DNA of 64,000 bases. Source: Gautieria morchelliformis (Eukaryota; Basidiomycota; Agaricomycetes; Gomphales; Gomphaceae). The notes beneath the pieces were generated by a model, which worked only from the letters and a program-made list of their open reading frames with translations, searched no databases and was not told the DNA's origin. The position numbers were made by a program, and so were the translations under genes. The DNA lies in the NCBI GenBank assembly GCA_015179125.1, contig WHVA01000010.1, positions 372,001 through 436,000 on the forward strand. Reading direction: 5' to 3'. Below are positions 11,351 to 19,700 of this stretch, piece by piece (positions within the stretch are counted from its first letter, which is position 1; the number at the start of each line of letters is the position of its first letter).

Positions 11351-11406
11351 CGAGAGGTGGTTTTAGGCGATAGGCGAGTTTATTAGACGAAAGAAACACA
11401 GCGGTC

Positions 11407-11726
11407 AAAAATGATTTTTCCCGCGCGCGCCGAAGATGTAAACCCGCGCGCGTGAGAGTGTGTGCCCACGTGGTTGGGTATGGGTGGTTATGTGCCCCTC
11501 ATGACAAATGCTTGCAGCATCAAGCCGGCATGATGCATCCGCATCGGAAACAATAAAATATATTTGCGTTAATGGTGAAAGCTATGCATCCAAGCTGTTA
11601 AGTACAGGTGCCTGAGGCTGGAGGTATGGAAGTGGACATCCTGCCTGCTTGGGAGAAATGGGTACATACATATGTGAGCGTACTTCAAGTTTTACAAACG
11701 AAAGAAATATTCTATTAGGTTGAGGT
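11407..11726. other. Gap between two retroelements, with a CG-rich motif shared with 29.56-29.63 kb
   Basis: No gene is seen. The first 70 bases contain alternating CG runs around TTTCCCGCGCGCG and GATGTAAAC. The reverse complement of 29560-29625 carries the same arrangement (CAAAAATC, TTTCCCGCGCGCGG, AATGTAAAC). The remainder is unremarkable up to the copia target duplication GAGGT at 11722-11726. Confidence 0.6.
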
Positions 11727-11860
11727 TGTTAGCGTTAGTGTTAGTAAGCAGAGAACGCACGGACCAGGACGCTATTATATAAGCTCGCTAGAATATCGTC
11801 GCACCTCAGTGAAACTGCCGTTCACTGAGATAACCTGTCTTTAGCGCAAAGACATTTTCA
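11727..11860 (+). repeat. Copia 5' LTR (134 bp)
   Basis: Starts TGTTAGCGTTAGTG and ends GACATTTTCA. It contains a TATA-like CTATTATATAAGC and the short palindrome CAGTGAA...TTCACTG. It is 106 bp shorter than the 3' LTR. Confidence 0.9.
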
Positions 11861-11864
11861 GGTT

Positions 11865-13211
11865 ATGGGCCCCGGTGATAGTACAGTACCTACCAGCGGC
11901 GCAAAGTCTTTCGCAATTCCCAAGCTCGCCCGGGATGGGTCGAACTGGGTAACGTGGAAGATACAGACGAGGGCTACCCTCGCGGCAAACAAGGGTGTGC
12001 TACAACACCTCGATGGCACAGCTCGGATACCAGCCCCGATCCCGACGTACCCTCCGAACCAGGTCCTGGATGAGGACGAGGAGGAGGCACTCGAGAAGGC
12101 AGAGAAGCGTTGGGATGAATATCACCAACGCGAGGCCTTAATTACTGCACAGATCTTCACGACAATACCGGACTCACTCTTGATAGAGGTTCGGAAGCTC
12201 AGTTCAGCGAAGGAAATCTGGGAGGCGATATGTGCAAAGCACGAGAGTAGAGCTCTCACGGTCAAGGTCGATATACGGCGCAGGATGTACGAGATGAAGT
12301 GTGAGGACGAGTCGAATGTTCGCACCCACCTCGAAGCTCTCATGAAAATGCAAGAGCAGTTAGCTGGAATGGATGCAGGCCTTACCGACGACGACCTCGT
12401 CACCGTGATTCTAGGATCGTTGCCAAAAGGGTACCGACCACTCATCAACGCTATCTCGTTGTCAGCTACGCACGCGCAAGTCACACTCACACCCAATACG
12501 GTCGTCCAGAGCCTACTCGACGAGTTCGAACGGCTCAAGATTGAGGAGCGGCAGCTTAAAGCTACCGAGAGCGCACTCACAGCCGCGAAGGGTCGTGGAA
12601 AAGGCAGACGCACCGACAGCTCTAACAATGCCGGGAAGTCTGATATTGAGTGCTGGAAATGCGGTAAAAAGGGGCATATAAAAGCTGATTGTAGATCAAA
12701 AGGGAAAAAGGAGAAGGACGGCGATAAAAAGAAGGGGAGCGAGTCAGTAAATGCTGTGACCGAGGACAGCGAGTGGGCCTTCACCACCACATTCGCCGGT
12801 CACATACTCTCTCGGGAGAGTAGCAAGCACAAAGGAACCGAAGTCGATGTCTATGACTCAGGAGCCTCGACTCACATGTCCCCAGATCGCCATCGGTTCA
12901 CCACCTTCAAAGAGATCCCACCCCGAAGAATTGCCGCAGCCGAACAGACGATCTTCACCGCGACCGGCGTTGGAGACATGCGTGTTGTCATCCCGAATGG
13001 GAAAACAACGACCCACATAACGCTGAAGGACGTACTCTATTGCCAGGACTTGGCATTCACATTGATATCGCTAGTGCGATGTGATAAAGCTGGATTCGCC
13101 GTATTGCTACGCGATCAGCATTGCACGATCCGAGACGCGAAAGGCACAACTGTGGGCAAGATACCGCTCAGAGATGGACTGTACAAGGTGGAACACGCAC
13201 CACCTACATAA
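11865..13211 (+). CDS. Copia gag and protease
   Basis: A 448-codon frame starting at the ATG five bases after the 5' LTR. The first 250 residues are a UBN2-type gag region (WVTWKIQTRATL, then YEMKCEDES). They are followed by a CCHC zinc knuckle (CWKCGKKGHIKADC) and the retropepsin-like active site VYDSGASTHMSPD. The frame reaches the pre-integrase region (KIPLRDGLYKVEHAPPT) before a TAA at 13209-13211. Downstream coding continues in the same frame, so this stop interrupts what is normally one polyprotein. Confidence 0.9.
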   Translation: MGPGDSTVPTSGAKSFAIPKLARDGSNWVTWKIQTRATLAANKGVLQHLDGTARIPAPIPTYPPNQVLDEDEEEALEKAEKRWDEYHQREALITAQIFTTIPDSLLIEVRKLSSAKEIWEAICAKHESRALTVKVDIRRRMYEMKCEDESNVRTHLEALMKMQEQLAGMDAGLTDDDLVTVILGSLPKGYRPLINAISLSATHAQVTLTPNTVVQSLLDEFERLKIEERQLKATESALTAAKGRGKGRRTDSSNNAGKSDIECWKCGKKGHIKADCRSKGKKEKDGDKKKGSESVNAVTEDSEWAFTTTFAGHILSRESSKHKGTEVDVYDSGASTHMSPDRHRFTTFKEIPPRRIAAAEQTIFTATGVGDMRVVIPNGKTTTHITLKDVLYCQDLAFTLISLVRCDKAGFAVLLRDQHCTIRDAKGTTVGKIPLRDGLYKVEHAPPT

Positions 13212-16166
13212 TCGGCCAACGCCGTGCAGAAAGTCCTCACCATCGACGAGCTCCATCGCCGGATGGGTCACATCTCCCCGCGCGCCATAAAAAGCCTCTT
13301 AATCAGAGGCGTCATCACCGGCATTGAGGTAGATAAGAAGAGCGTACCTACGTTCTGTACCTCTTGCGCGCAAGGGAAAATGACGCGCAAACCTATTCCT
13401 AGGGAACGGATAGGGCCGCGAGCTACAAAGCTCGGTGAAAAAATACATAGCGACGTATGGGGACCTACCACACCCCAGAGCTACGATGGGAGAGAATACT
13501 TTGTCACCTTTACCGATGATTTCACTCGCTGGTCACGCGTCGAACCAATGAAAAGGAAAAGTGAAGTACTTACTTTCTACAAGCAGTACGAGGCTTGGAT
13601 AGAAACACAGCATGGCGGGAAAGTCAAACGACTTCAAAGTGATCGAGGGGGAGAATATCTATCTGAGGAGTTCGATCAGCATCTGAAGTCGAAGGGAATA
13701 GTCCGAAGTCTTACCGTTCACGATACGCCCGAGCAGAACGGTGTAGCAGAACGTCTAAACCGCACCTTGATCGAGCATGCACGCGCCATGCACTACGCAG
13801 CCGATTTACCCAAGTTTCTATGGCCAGAGTCCGTTCAGCATGCGGTCTGGCTCAAGAATTGCACGTCCACTTACCTGTTGGACGGGAAAACCCCCTATGA
13901 GCTCATGTTCAACAAGAAACCGGATTTGGCAAACTTACCGGAATGGGGTGCCAAGGTCTGGGTGCTAAAGGAGGATCGCGGGAAGCTAGACGCAAAAGCT
14001 GATGAAGGGTGCTGGGTTGGATATAGCAGGCAAAGTCAAGCTCACCGAGTGTATTGGCCGGGGAAACAACGAGTGACAGACGAACGCAATATTGTGTTCG
14101 ACAACAACGTCACCGTTGGTCCAAGCAATGTATCGGCCGAGAATGAAGGGGAGAGCACACAGCGCAGTCAGCGCGTTGCTCCAAACCAAAATCACGACTT
14201 ACCTCAAGAAAATACCAGCGAAGAACTAGCTCCGCATCCGCAAGCACCGCAAGTAGACCCGCTCGAAGGTTTCGAGCCGCCTGAACCTGCAACGGAACCC
14301 GAGCAAGGGCGCGGACATAGACTACGCAAACCATCAGCGTATGTCCGCGATATTGCTCAGGGCCAGGGCACGAGCTCCGGACGTGCAAACGCACCCGTAT
14401 ATCCGCGTGGCATGCCGATCCCACCCCAAAACTCAGGTGGGGACTCCAGGGAGACCGCTGCCATCGCAGCCCTCCAGGATTCCGAGTACCCCGTCGATTG
14501 GGACCACGACGACGTCGAACTCAAGGGGGAGTATATGGAGTACGCGATGCTAGCAGCACAAAGCGTGGGAAATGACCCCAAGAACGTCGAAGAAGCTAGA
14601 AAACTCGACAATTGGCTAGAATGGGACGCGTCAATAAAAAAGGAGTTGAAACAGCACGAAGAGGTTGGTACCTGGGAACTGGTAGAGCCACCTAAGGACG
14701 CGAACATCATTGGAAGTCGGATCGTTCTCCACTATAAGCACGACGCGAGCGGCAACCTTGTCAGCCGCAAAAGCAGGGTCGTCGCCCAGGGGTTCACGCA
14801 AGTCGAAGGCATAGATTATAATGAGACCTTCGTGCCGACAGCGAAGCTCTCAGCGATCCGGATCATCGCGGCTCTGGCGGTCAGAAATGATTGGGAATTG
14901 GAGCAGACAGATGTGGAAGGAGCCTACCTCAATGCACGGCTGAGGGAGACCATCTACATGCACCAGCCCAGAGGATACGAGGTTCGAGGCAAAGAGAACC
15001 ACGTATGCCTCCTAAAACGAGCGATCTACGGACTGAGACAGTCCGGGCACGAGTGGTACGACCACCTGTGCGCGATCATGTTCAAACTCCGGTTTAGGAG
15101 ATGCCGGGTTGAACACGCCGTCTTTTTTAAGCATGAAGACAATAACAGTCTATTTGTCGCTGCAGACGTCGACGACATGACCATCGCTGGAAGCTCGAGA
15201 GAGGTCATCCGCGAGTTTAAGTCGGAACTTAGCCAGGAGGTCAAAATCAAGGACCTAGGCGACCTACACTGGATGCTAGGCATCGAAGTCACAAGGGACA
15301 GGAAGGCTCGAACAATATCGTTCTCGCAGCACGTGTATATTACAAAGATACTGGAGAGATTCGGACTACAAGATGCAAAGGGCCTATCGACCCCACTCGA
15401 CCCGCATCACAAGTTGAGCCTAGCCCAATGCCCTGTAACGCCGCGCCACTACGAAGCCGTCCAGGGAGTCCCATACCGCGAGGCCATCGGATCCCTAATG
15501 TACACAGCCCTCGGAACGAGGCCGGACATCATGTTCGCCGTCACCTTCTTGTCGCAGTTCATGCAGAATCCGGGACGGCCTCATTGGGAAGAGGTGAAGC
15601 GAGTTTTTCGTTACCTGAAAGGAACGATCGACCAGAAGCTGGTGATCGGTGTCAGGAATCGGTGGACATGGGCGAAACCAGGAAAACAAGAACGCACCGG
15701 ACTCGAAGGGTTTTCGGATGCCGATGGAGCCTCACAGCACCATCGATATTCGATATCCGGCTACGTGTTCACCATAGACGGAGGTGCCGTTTCCTGGAGC
15801 TCGAAAAAACAATCCGTCGTCGCGTTATCCACAACCGAAGCGGAATATATAGCTGCCACTCACGCAGCAAAGGAAACCCTATGGATCCGCATGTTCATCG
15901 CCGAAATCGCTCGACCTCTCACACAGCCCGCCACCCTATACTGCGATAACCAATCAGCGATATCAGTCTCGAAGAACGACCAATACAAGGCACGCACCAA
16001 GCATATTGACGTACGATACTACTTCATCCGCGATGTGGTCAAACGCGGCCTGATTTCCATCGACTACTGCCCTACAACTGACATGCCGGCGGACATGCTC
16101 ACGAAGGCCCTGCCGGCTCCACAGCTCGCTCGCCTTCGAATGTCCGTTGGAGTGCGTTCAGCTTAA
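13212..16166 (+). CDS. Copia integrase, reverse transcriptase and RNase H
   Basis: This continues in the gag frame immediately after the TAA; the first Met is at 13224. The integrase zinc finger is HRRMGH...CTSCAQGK and the DDE core shows IHSDVWGP, SDRGGEY and NGVAERLNR. Copia RT has ETFVPTAKLSAIR, YGLRQSGHEWYD and VDDMTIAG. RNase H has GFSDADGASQHHR and STTEAEYIA, ending with DMLTKALPAPQ. All catalytic residues I can place are present and about 980 codons are open, so only the upstream stop mars this copy. Confidence 0.93.
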   Translation, partial: SANAVQKVLTIDELHRRMGHISPRAIKSLLIRGVITGIEVDKKSVPTFCTSCAQGKMTRKPIPRERIGPRATKLGEKIHSDVWGPTTPQSYDGREYFVTFTDDFTRWSRVEPMKRKSEVLTFYKQYEAWIETQHGGKVKRLQSDRGGEYLSEEFDQHLKSKGIVRSLTVHDTPEQNGVAERLNRTLIEHARAMHYAADLPKFLWPESVQHAVWLKNCTSTYLLDGKTPYELMFNKKPDLANLPEWGAKVWVLKEDRGKLDAKADEGCWVGYSRQSQAHRVYWPGKQRVTDERNIVFDNNVTVGPSNVSAENEGESTQRSQRVAPNQNHDLPQENTSEELAPHPQAPQVDPLEGFEPPEPATEPEQGRGHRLRKPSAYVRDIAQGQGTSSGRANAPVYPRGMPIPPQNSGGDSRETAAIAALQDSEYPVDWDHDDVELKGEYMEYAMLAAQSVGNDPKNVEEARKLDNWLEWDASIKKELKQHEEVGTWELVEPPKDANIIGSRIVLHYKHDASGNLVSRKSRVVAQGFTQVEGIDYNETFVPTAKLSAIRIIAALAVRNDWELEQTDVEGAYLNARLRETIYMHQPRGYEVRGKENHVCLLKRAIYGLRQSGHEWYDHLCAIMFKLRFRRCRVEHAVFFKHEDNNSLFVAADVDDMTIAGSSREVIREFKSELSQEVKIKDLGDLHWMLGIEVTRDRKARTISFSQHVYITKILERFGLQDAKGLSTPLDPHHKLSLAQCPVTPRHYEAVQGVPYREAIGSLMYTALGTRPDIMFAVTFLSQFMQNPGRPHWEEVKRVFRYLKGTIDQKLVIGVRNRWTWAKPGKQERTGLEGFSDADGASQHHRYSISGYVFTIDGGAVSWSSKKQSVVALSTTEAEYIAATHAAKETLWIRMFIAEIARPLTQPATLYCDNQSAISVSKNDQYKARTKHIDVRYYFIRDVVKRGLISIDYCPTTDMPADMLTKALPAPQLARLRMSVGVRSA

Positions 16167-16173
16167 GGGAGAG

Positions 16174-16413
16174 TGTTAGCGTTAGTGTTAGTAAGCAGAG
16201 AACGCACGGACCAGGACGCTATTATATAAGCTCGCTAGAATACCGTCGCACCTCAGTGAAACTGCCGTTCACTGAGGTGAGACTTACCTATCGTTGGACA
16301 GACAGTTTACTTACCATATCCCCATAGATAACCTGTCTTTAGGTACTTAACTATATAGATAGTGAAACTGCCGTTCACTGAGATAACCTGTCTTTAGCGC
16401 AAAGACATTTTCA
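16174..16413 (+). repeat. Copia 3' LTR (240 bp, with an extra 106 bp)
   Basis: The LTR matches the 5' LTR at both ends, but a 106-bp segment lies between two copies of a 22-bp palindrome-containing word that starts AGTGAAACTGCC. The extra segment also repeats ATAACCTGTCTTTAG. Either the 5' LTR lost the segment by recombination between the 22-mers or the 3' LTR gained it. Confidence 0.9.
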
Positions 16414-16434
16414 GAGGTCGAGGTATTAAAAGGA

Positions 16435-16658
16435 GTAATACGTAGTGGTAAATCTGCCCAATGCGTCGGTCCGGGATTCAAGTTGAATCGCGCAAGGCGA
16501 CCAACAGCGTATGAGATATCAGGGCGCTTTGCGATCACTCGGCAGTTCAGTGCGCCGACTGCGTTCAAATAAGGTACATCCCTCATCTCTTCTATCTCCT
16601 CCGGGGTCGAAAAGTAATGAATGACTGGCATTAGCTCAAGTGTAAAATATTCCGAAGG

Positions 16659-16689
<31 letters not shown>

Positions 16690-16720
16690 TTTGAGGAAAA
16701 AGAGAGAGGAATTGTCAAAA
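16435..16720 (-). pseudogene. Decayed copia RT fragment with a poly(A/T) junction
   Basis: Minus-strand translation gives EIEEMRDVPYLNAVGAL, then RPDISYAVGRLARFN and NPGPTHW, which is the copia RT/connection region. Nothing upstream or downstream of it remains recognisable. A run of about 27 A followed by T residues at 16659-16690 abuts its 5' side. The intact copia element lies directly to the left, on the other strand. Confidence 0.8.
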
Positions 16721-16742
16721 GAATAGTGGTTCAAATGATATC

Positions 16743-19700
16743 CTAGATTAGATTGGCCCAAGGGTTATCTGCCGTTTTGAATGGACTCTTGAATCCACTG
16801 AGCTTAGGAGCTGGCTTCATCGATGCCGTCTTCATCGATGCATCGAAATCCTCAAAGCTTTTCTCCAGTTCAGGGGTAGAGAGTCGCTTGGCTGGTGGTG
16901 AGCCAGAGGTTGTTGCTTTTTGTGGGATGGGGAGAGCCGATGCCAAAGGTGACCCTTCCTCGCTATCAGAACTGACAACATATATAGCATTTGATACTAC
17001 TCATAGAAGTCAGTGTGTGCTTTCTGCGGAGTTGAAGTGCAGACTACCTGAATTGCTTTCATGAGCCTTTTCGATATCAGAAGACGATTGAAAGTCGTCA
17101 TCATAGTTATCCTCTGGAACAGGGCTAATTGAGGTACGCTTCTTCTTCGATCGTGTGTTATGGCTGTGTATCGGTTCATCATCGAGCTCTGCTTCCGCTA
17201 TGGTATCTTTGAAGTCAGTGGTTGTGTTTTAGCTGGTAATGGATTGCTTACAGGCAGAAGGCTTTGATGTCGATGCATCTTTTCCTTTGAGTTCGCGAAT
17301 GATGCTGCTTAACCGCTTTCGGGACACTGCAGACTATTATTAGATGTCCAGACACAGTAAGATATTCAAGGCCTACCAAGGTATAGCTTACTTTCCTGCC
17401 AGCCTTTACTCTTACCTCCTTTAGCATCCACAAAATCATATCCATCGGGGACTTCACGGTGCAGCGAGAGGTGCGAGCGGCTTGCTTTCAGCAGGCGCCA
17501 GGTAAATTCATCACCAACCTCTGCTACGTCATCCATAGGCTCAAAAGCAGCAGGTAACATTTGCCGCAGCCACTCATCAAGCTTGCGAGTTGACCATTGG
17601 TTGGAGAACTCCAATTCGCCAGGATTCCCGAATATAGCAAAGCCGGGTTTGCTTAGGCTGATCGATACGCTGTAAGTTCGGTTCCATTGTTTCATTGAGT
17701 GTCTCGGTATCCTGTGATCTCAAGGTAAGTGTAGTCATTAATTGTTACGATACGATCCGTCGTAAGGTTGACCGAGGTCGGGGACGAAACCCGAGTCAAG
17801 GTCCGAGGTTACAGGGCGAGGTTTGGATGGGGAGGTCGGAGAGGGACTTGGCTTCAGCTTATGTGCTGCGCCGACCCTACGCACGAGTCCCAACTTCGGA
17901 GGTAAACGAATAAGAGGCGAGGTTCTAGCTTAAGAGGCGAGGCGTAGAAACTAGCTAGGGATCGAAGGGACACGATAGTTGATTTTCAGACTAAGGAGTA
18001 GGAATGCATACAAGGGGGTTATATACGGACGAGGTGCAAGTCAGGGGCGAACAGATTAGTGGAGGTCAGGGCGGGGTCAGGAGACCGAGGTCAGGGCGAG
18101 GTAATATACGAATGATGCGTGATGGAGCGGAATCAGTAACTAAGGGGATACGGGCATGGGATCAAGGTCGGATATGAGTTCAAGCTCGGGATCGGGCTCG
18201 GGCACGGATAAGTATCATATGTACTCGGGCATGAATATCACAAGGCTCGGGCTCGGAAGAAGGTTCTACCGGTAAGTAGCCGGCCAAAGGCCGGGTCCTT
18301 ACAGTATTCCCCCCTCATGGCCGAGACCCTCGAGGCCGTAATGTGAACAGGGTTCGCCTATCCTTGAATCTAGATCTCGGTCCGATGTTAAGTAGCCGGA
18401 AAGGCGAAGCTTAAATCGTAGCCGAGGTTGGATAAAAGGGTGGGTAGGAGGCAGCGAACCCCATTGCCAACGAATATGGTGCGCCCTCAAGCCCTCTTCA
18501 ACTCAGCCGTCGACGAGGACAGCACAAACAACGTGTTCGACCAGACATTGCTGTCTGCGGCGAACGGAGCCTCGGGCGAGGTTGTGCCCGAGGATCGACC
18601 CGAGGTTGGCACATTGCCAATTGATGAGACGGGGGCCATTGACATGCGGCAGCCGTGGCAGGAAGGGCCGAATGGAAAAAAGGTGAGTACCGTTGTTGGC
18701 TGGTCATGGACGCTGCTGATTTGTACAGTATAAGCGCATGTTGTTTTCATACCACCCGACTGACTTGTCCCTATACGGGTACAAGCTCGCCGACGGGGGA
18801 CCCCGCGAGTGGCAGCTCGCGACCAAGGCCGAGGCGAGGTGCGCGCGCTGCGAAGAGCGCGACTATACGTGCCTTCGGGCCATTAGTCTCGACTTCGGCC
18901 TCGCCGACCAGGGTGCTTGCGTGTGGTGCAGGACCCGTTCCTTGGGCTGTAGCATCGCCCAAGGTCGCCGCAGCAAGGCGACCCCAGGGAAAGGTCAGGT
19001 GGGTGTAGCGAGCAAGAAGCGAGCGAGGAGCGAGGAGGCCGAGGGTGAACCGAGGCCGAGGAAAGGGGCCAAGGTTCGAGACGAGGTGGATGATGATGAC
19101 AACGACTCGAGCGATTGGGTCGAGCGTAACCTTGAGACGAGGGTGGAGAGGATGGAAGCGAGGCTGAGCGAGGGGAAGGGAAAGGAAACAGAAGGGGCGA
19201 GGCAGAATGAGGGAAAGGAAACCGAGGTGGAGGAAACCGAGGTGGAAGGTCGGAGGGCGAAGAAGGACAAGAGGACGAAAAGATCGGAGCGGAGTGCGGA
19301 GATGAGGGAGTTGATAGCGGCTGTGAGGGATGTGGGGCAGAAAGTTGGTGAGGTTGGGGAGAGGGTGTGCGAGTTGCTGGGGGAGTTTAGGGCTGCGAAT
19401 GACAGGATGAACAGGGCGGATGTGGAGTTCATGAGGATAAGGAGGAGGCGGAATTATTTGAAGCGGATGCAGGGGGCGAGAGACTTGGCGGATTATGGGG
19501 GACATGGGGGTCTGGTGGAGCGAAGTAGTAGCAGTAATGAGGAGGAGTCAGGCGAGGGGAGCGAGGAGAGCGAGGGAGAGGACATGAGGATGGTGGAATA
19601 ACTAGTAAATGGAATAATAGACTTTTCTTGGATTTTATCGATTTTGTTTTGAAGGTTTTTTGTCATCTAACTACCGGGGTCATGGGGATTAACAGGGAAA

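Larger units (their letters stand above)
6171..11406 (-). mobile_element. DIRS/Ngaro-like tyrosine-recombinase retroelement
   Basis: Three minus-strand frames in the order gag, RT-RNase H and tyrosine recombinase, without a DDE integrase, define a YR retrotransposon. No methyltransferase domain was seen, which argues for Ngaro-like over classical DIRS1-like, but the terminal repeats here are partly inverted and do not give a clean split-direct-repeat pattern. The limits are approximate: the right edge is set by the terminal word at 11387-11406 and the left edge by the end of block X. All three frames are open, so the coding part may be recent. Confidence 0.8.
11727..16413 (+). mobile_element. 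Ty1/copia LTR retrotransposon
   Basis: A complete element bounded by TG...CA LTRs and a 5-bp target duplication GAGGT (11722-11726 and 16414-16418). The internal order gag, protease, integrase, RT, RNase H is diagnostic of copia. A purine tract (AAGGGAGAG) directly precedes the 3' LTR. The aligned LTR parts differ at about one base (AATATCG versus AATACCG), so insertion is recent. It landed next to a decayed copia fragment of opposite orientation. Confidence 0.95.

Noticed and set aside
12122-12790. 222-codon minus-strand frame over copia gag
   Set aside because: It is a shadow of the gag frame, which has the zinc knuckle and gag motifs.
18771-19505. 244-codon minus-strand frame opposite the gypsy accessory gene
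   Set aside because: Its translation is a biased Pro/Leu/His mixture typical of antisense reading. The plus strand has an intron, cysteine modules and a coiled coil.
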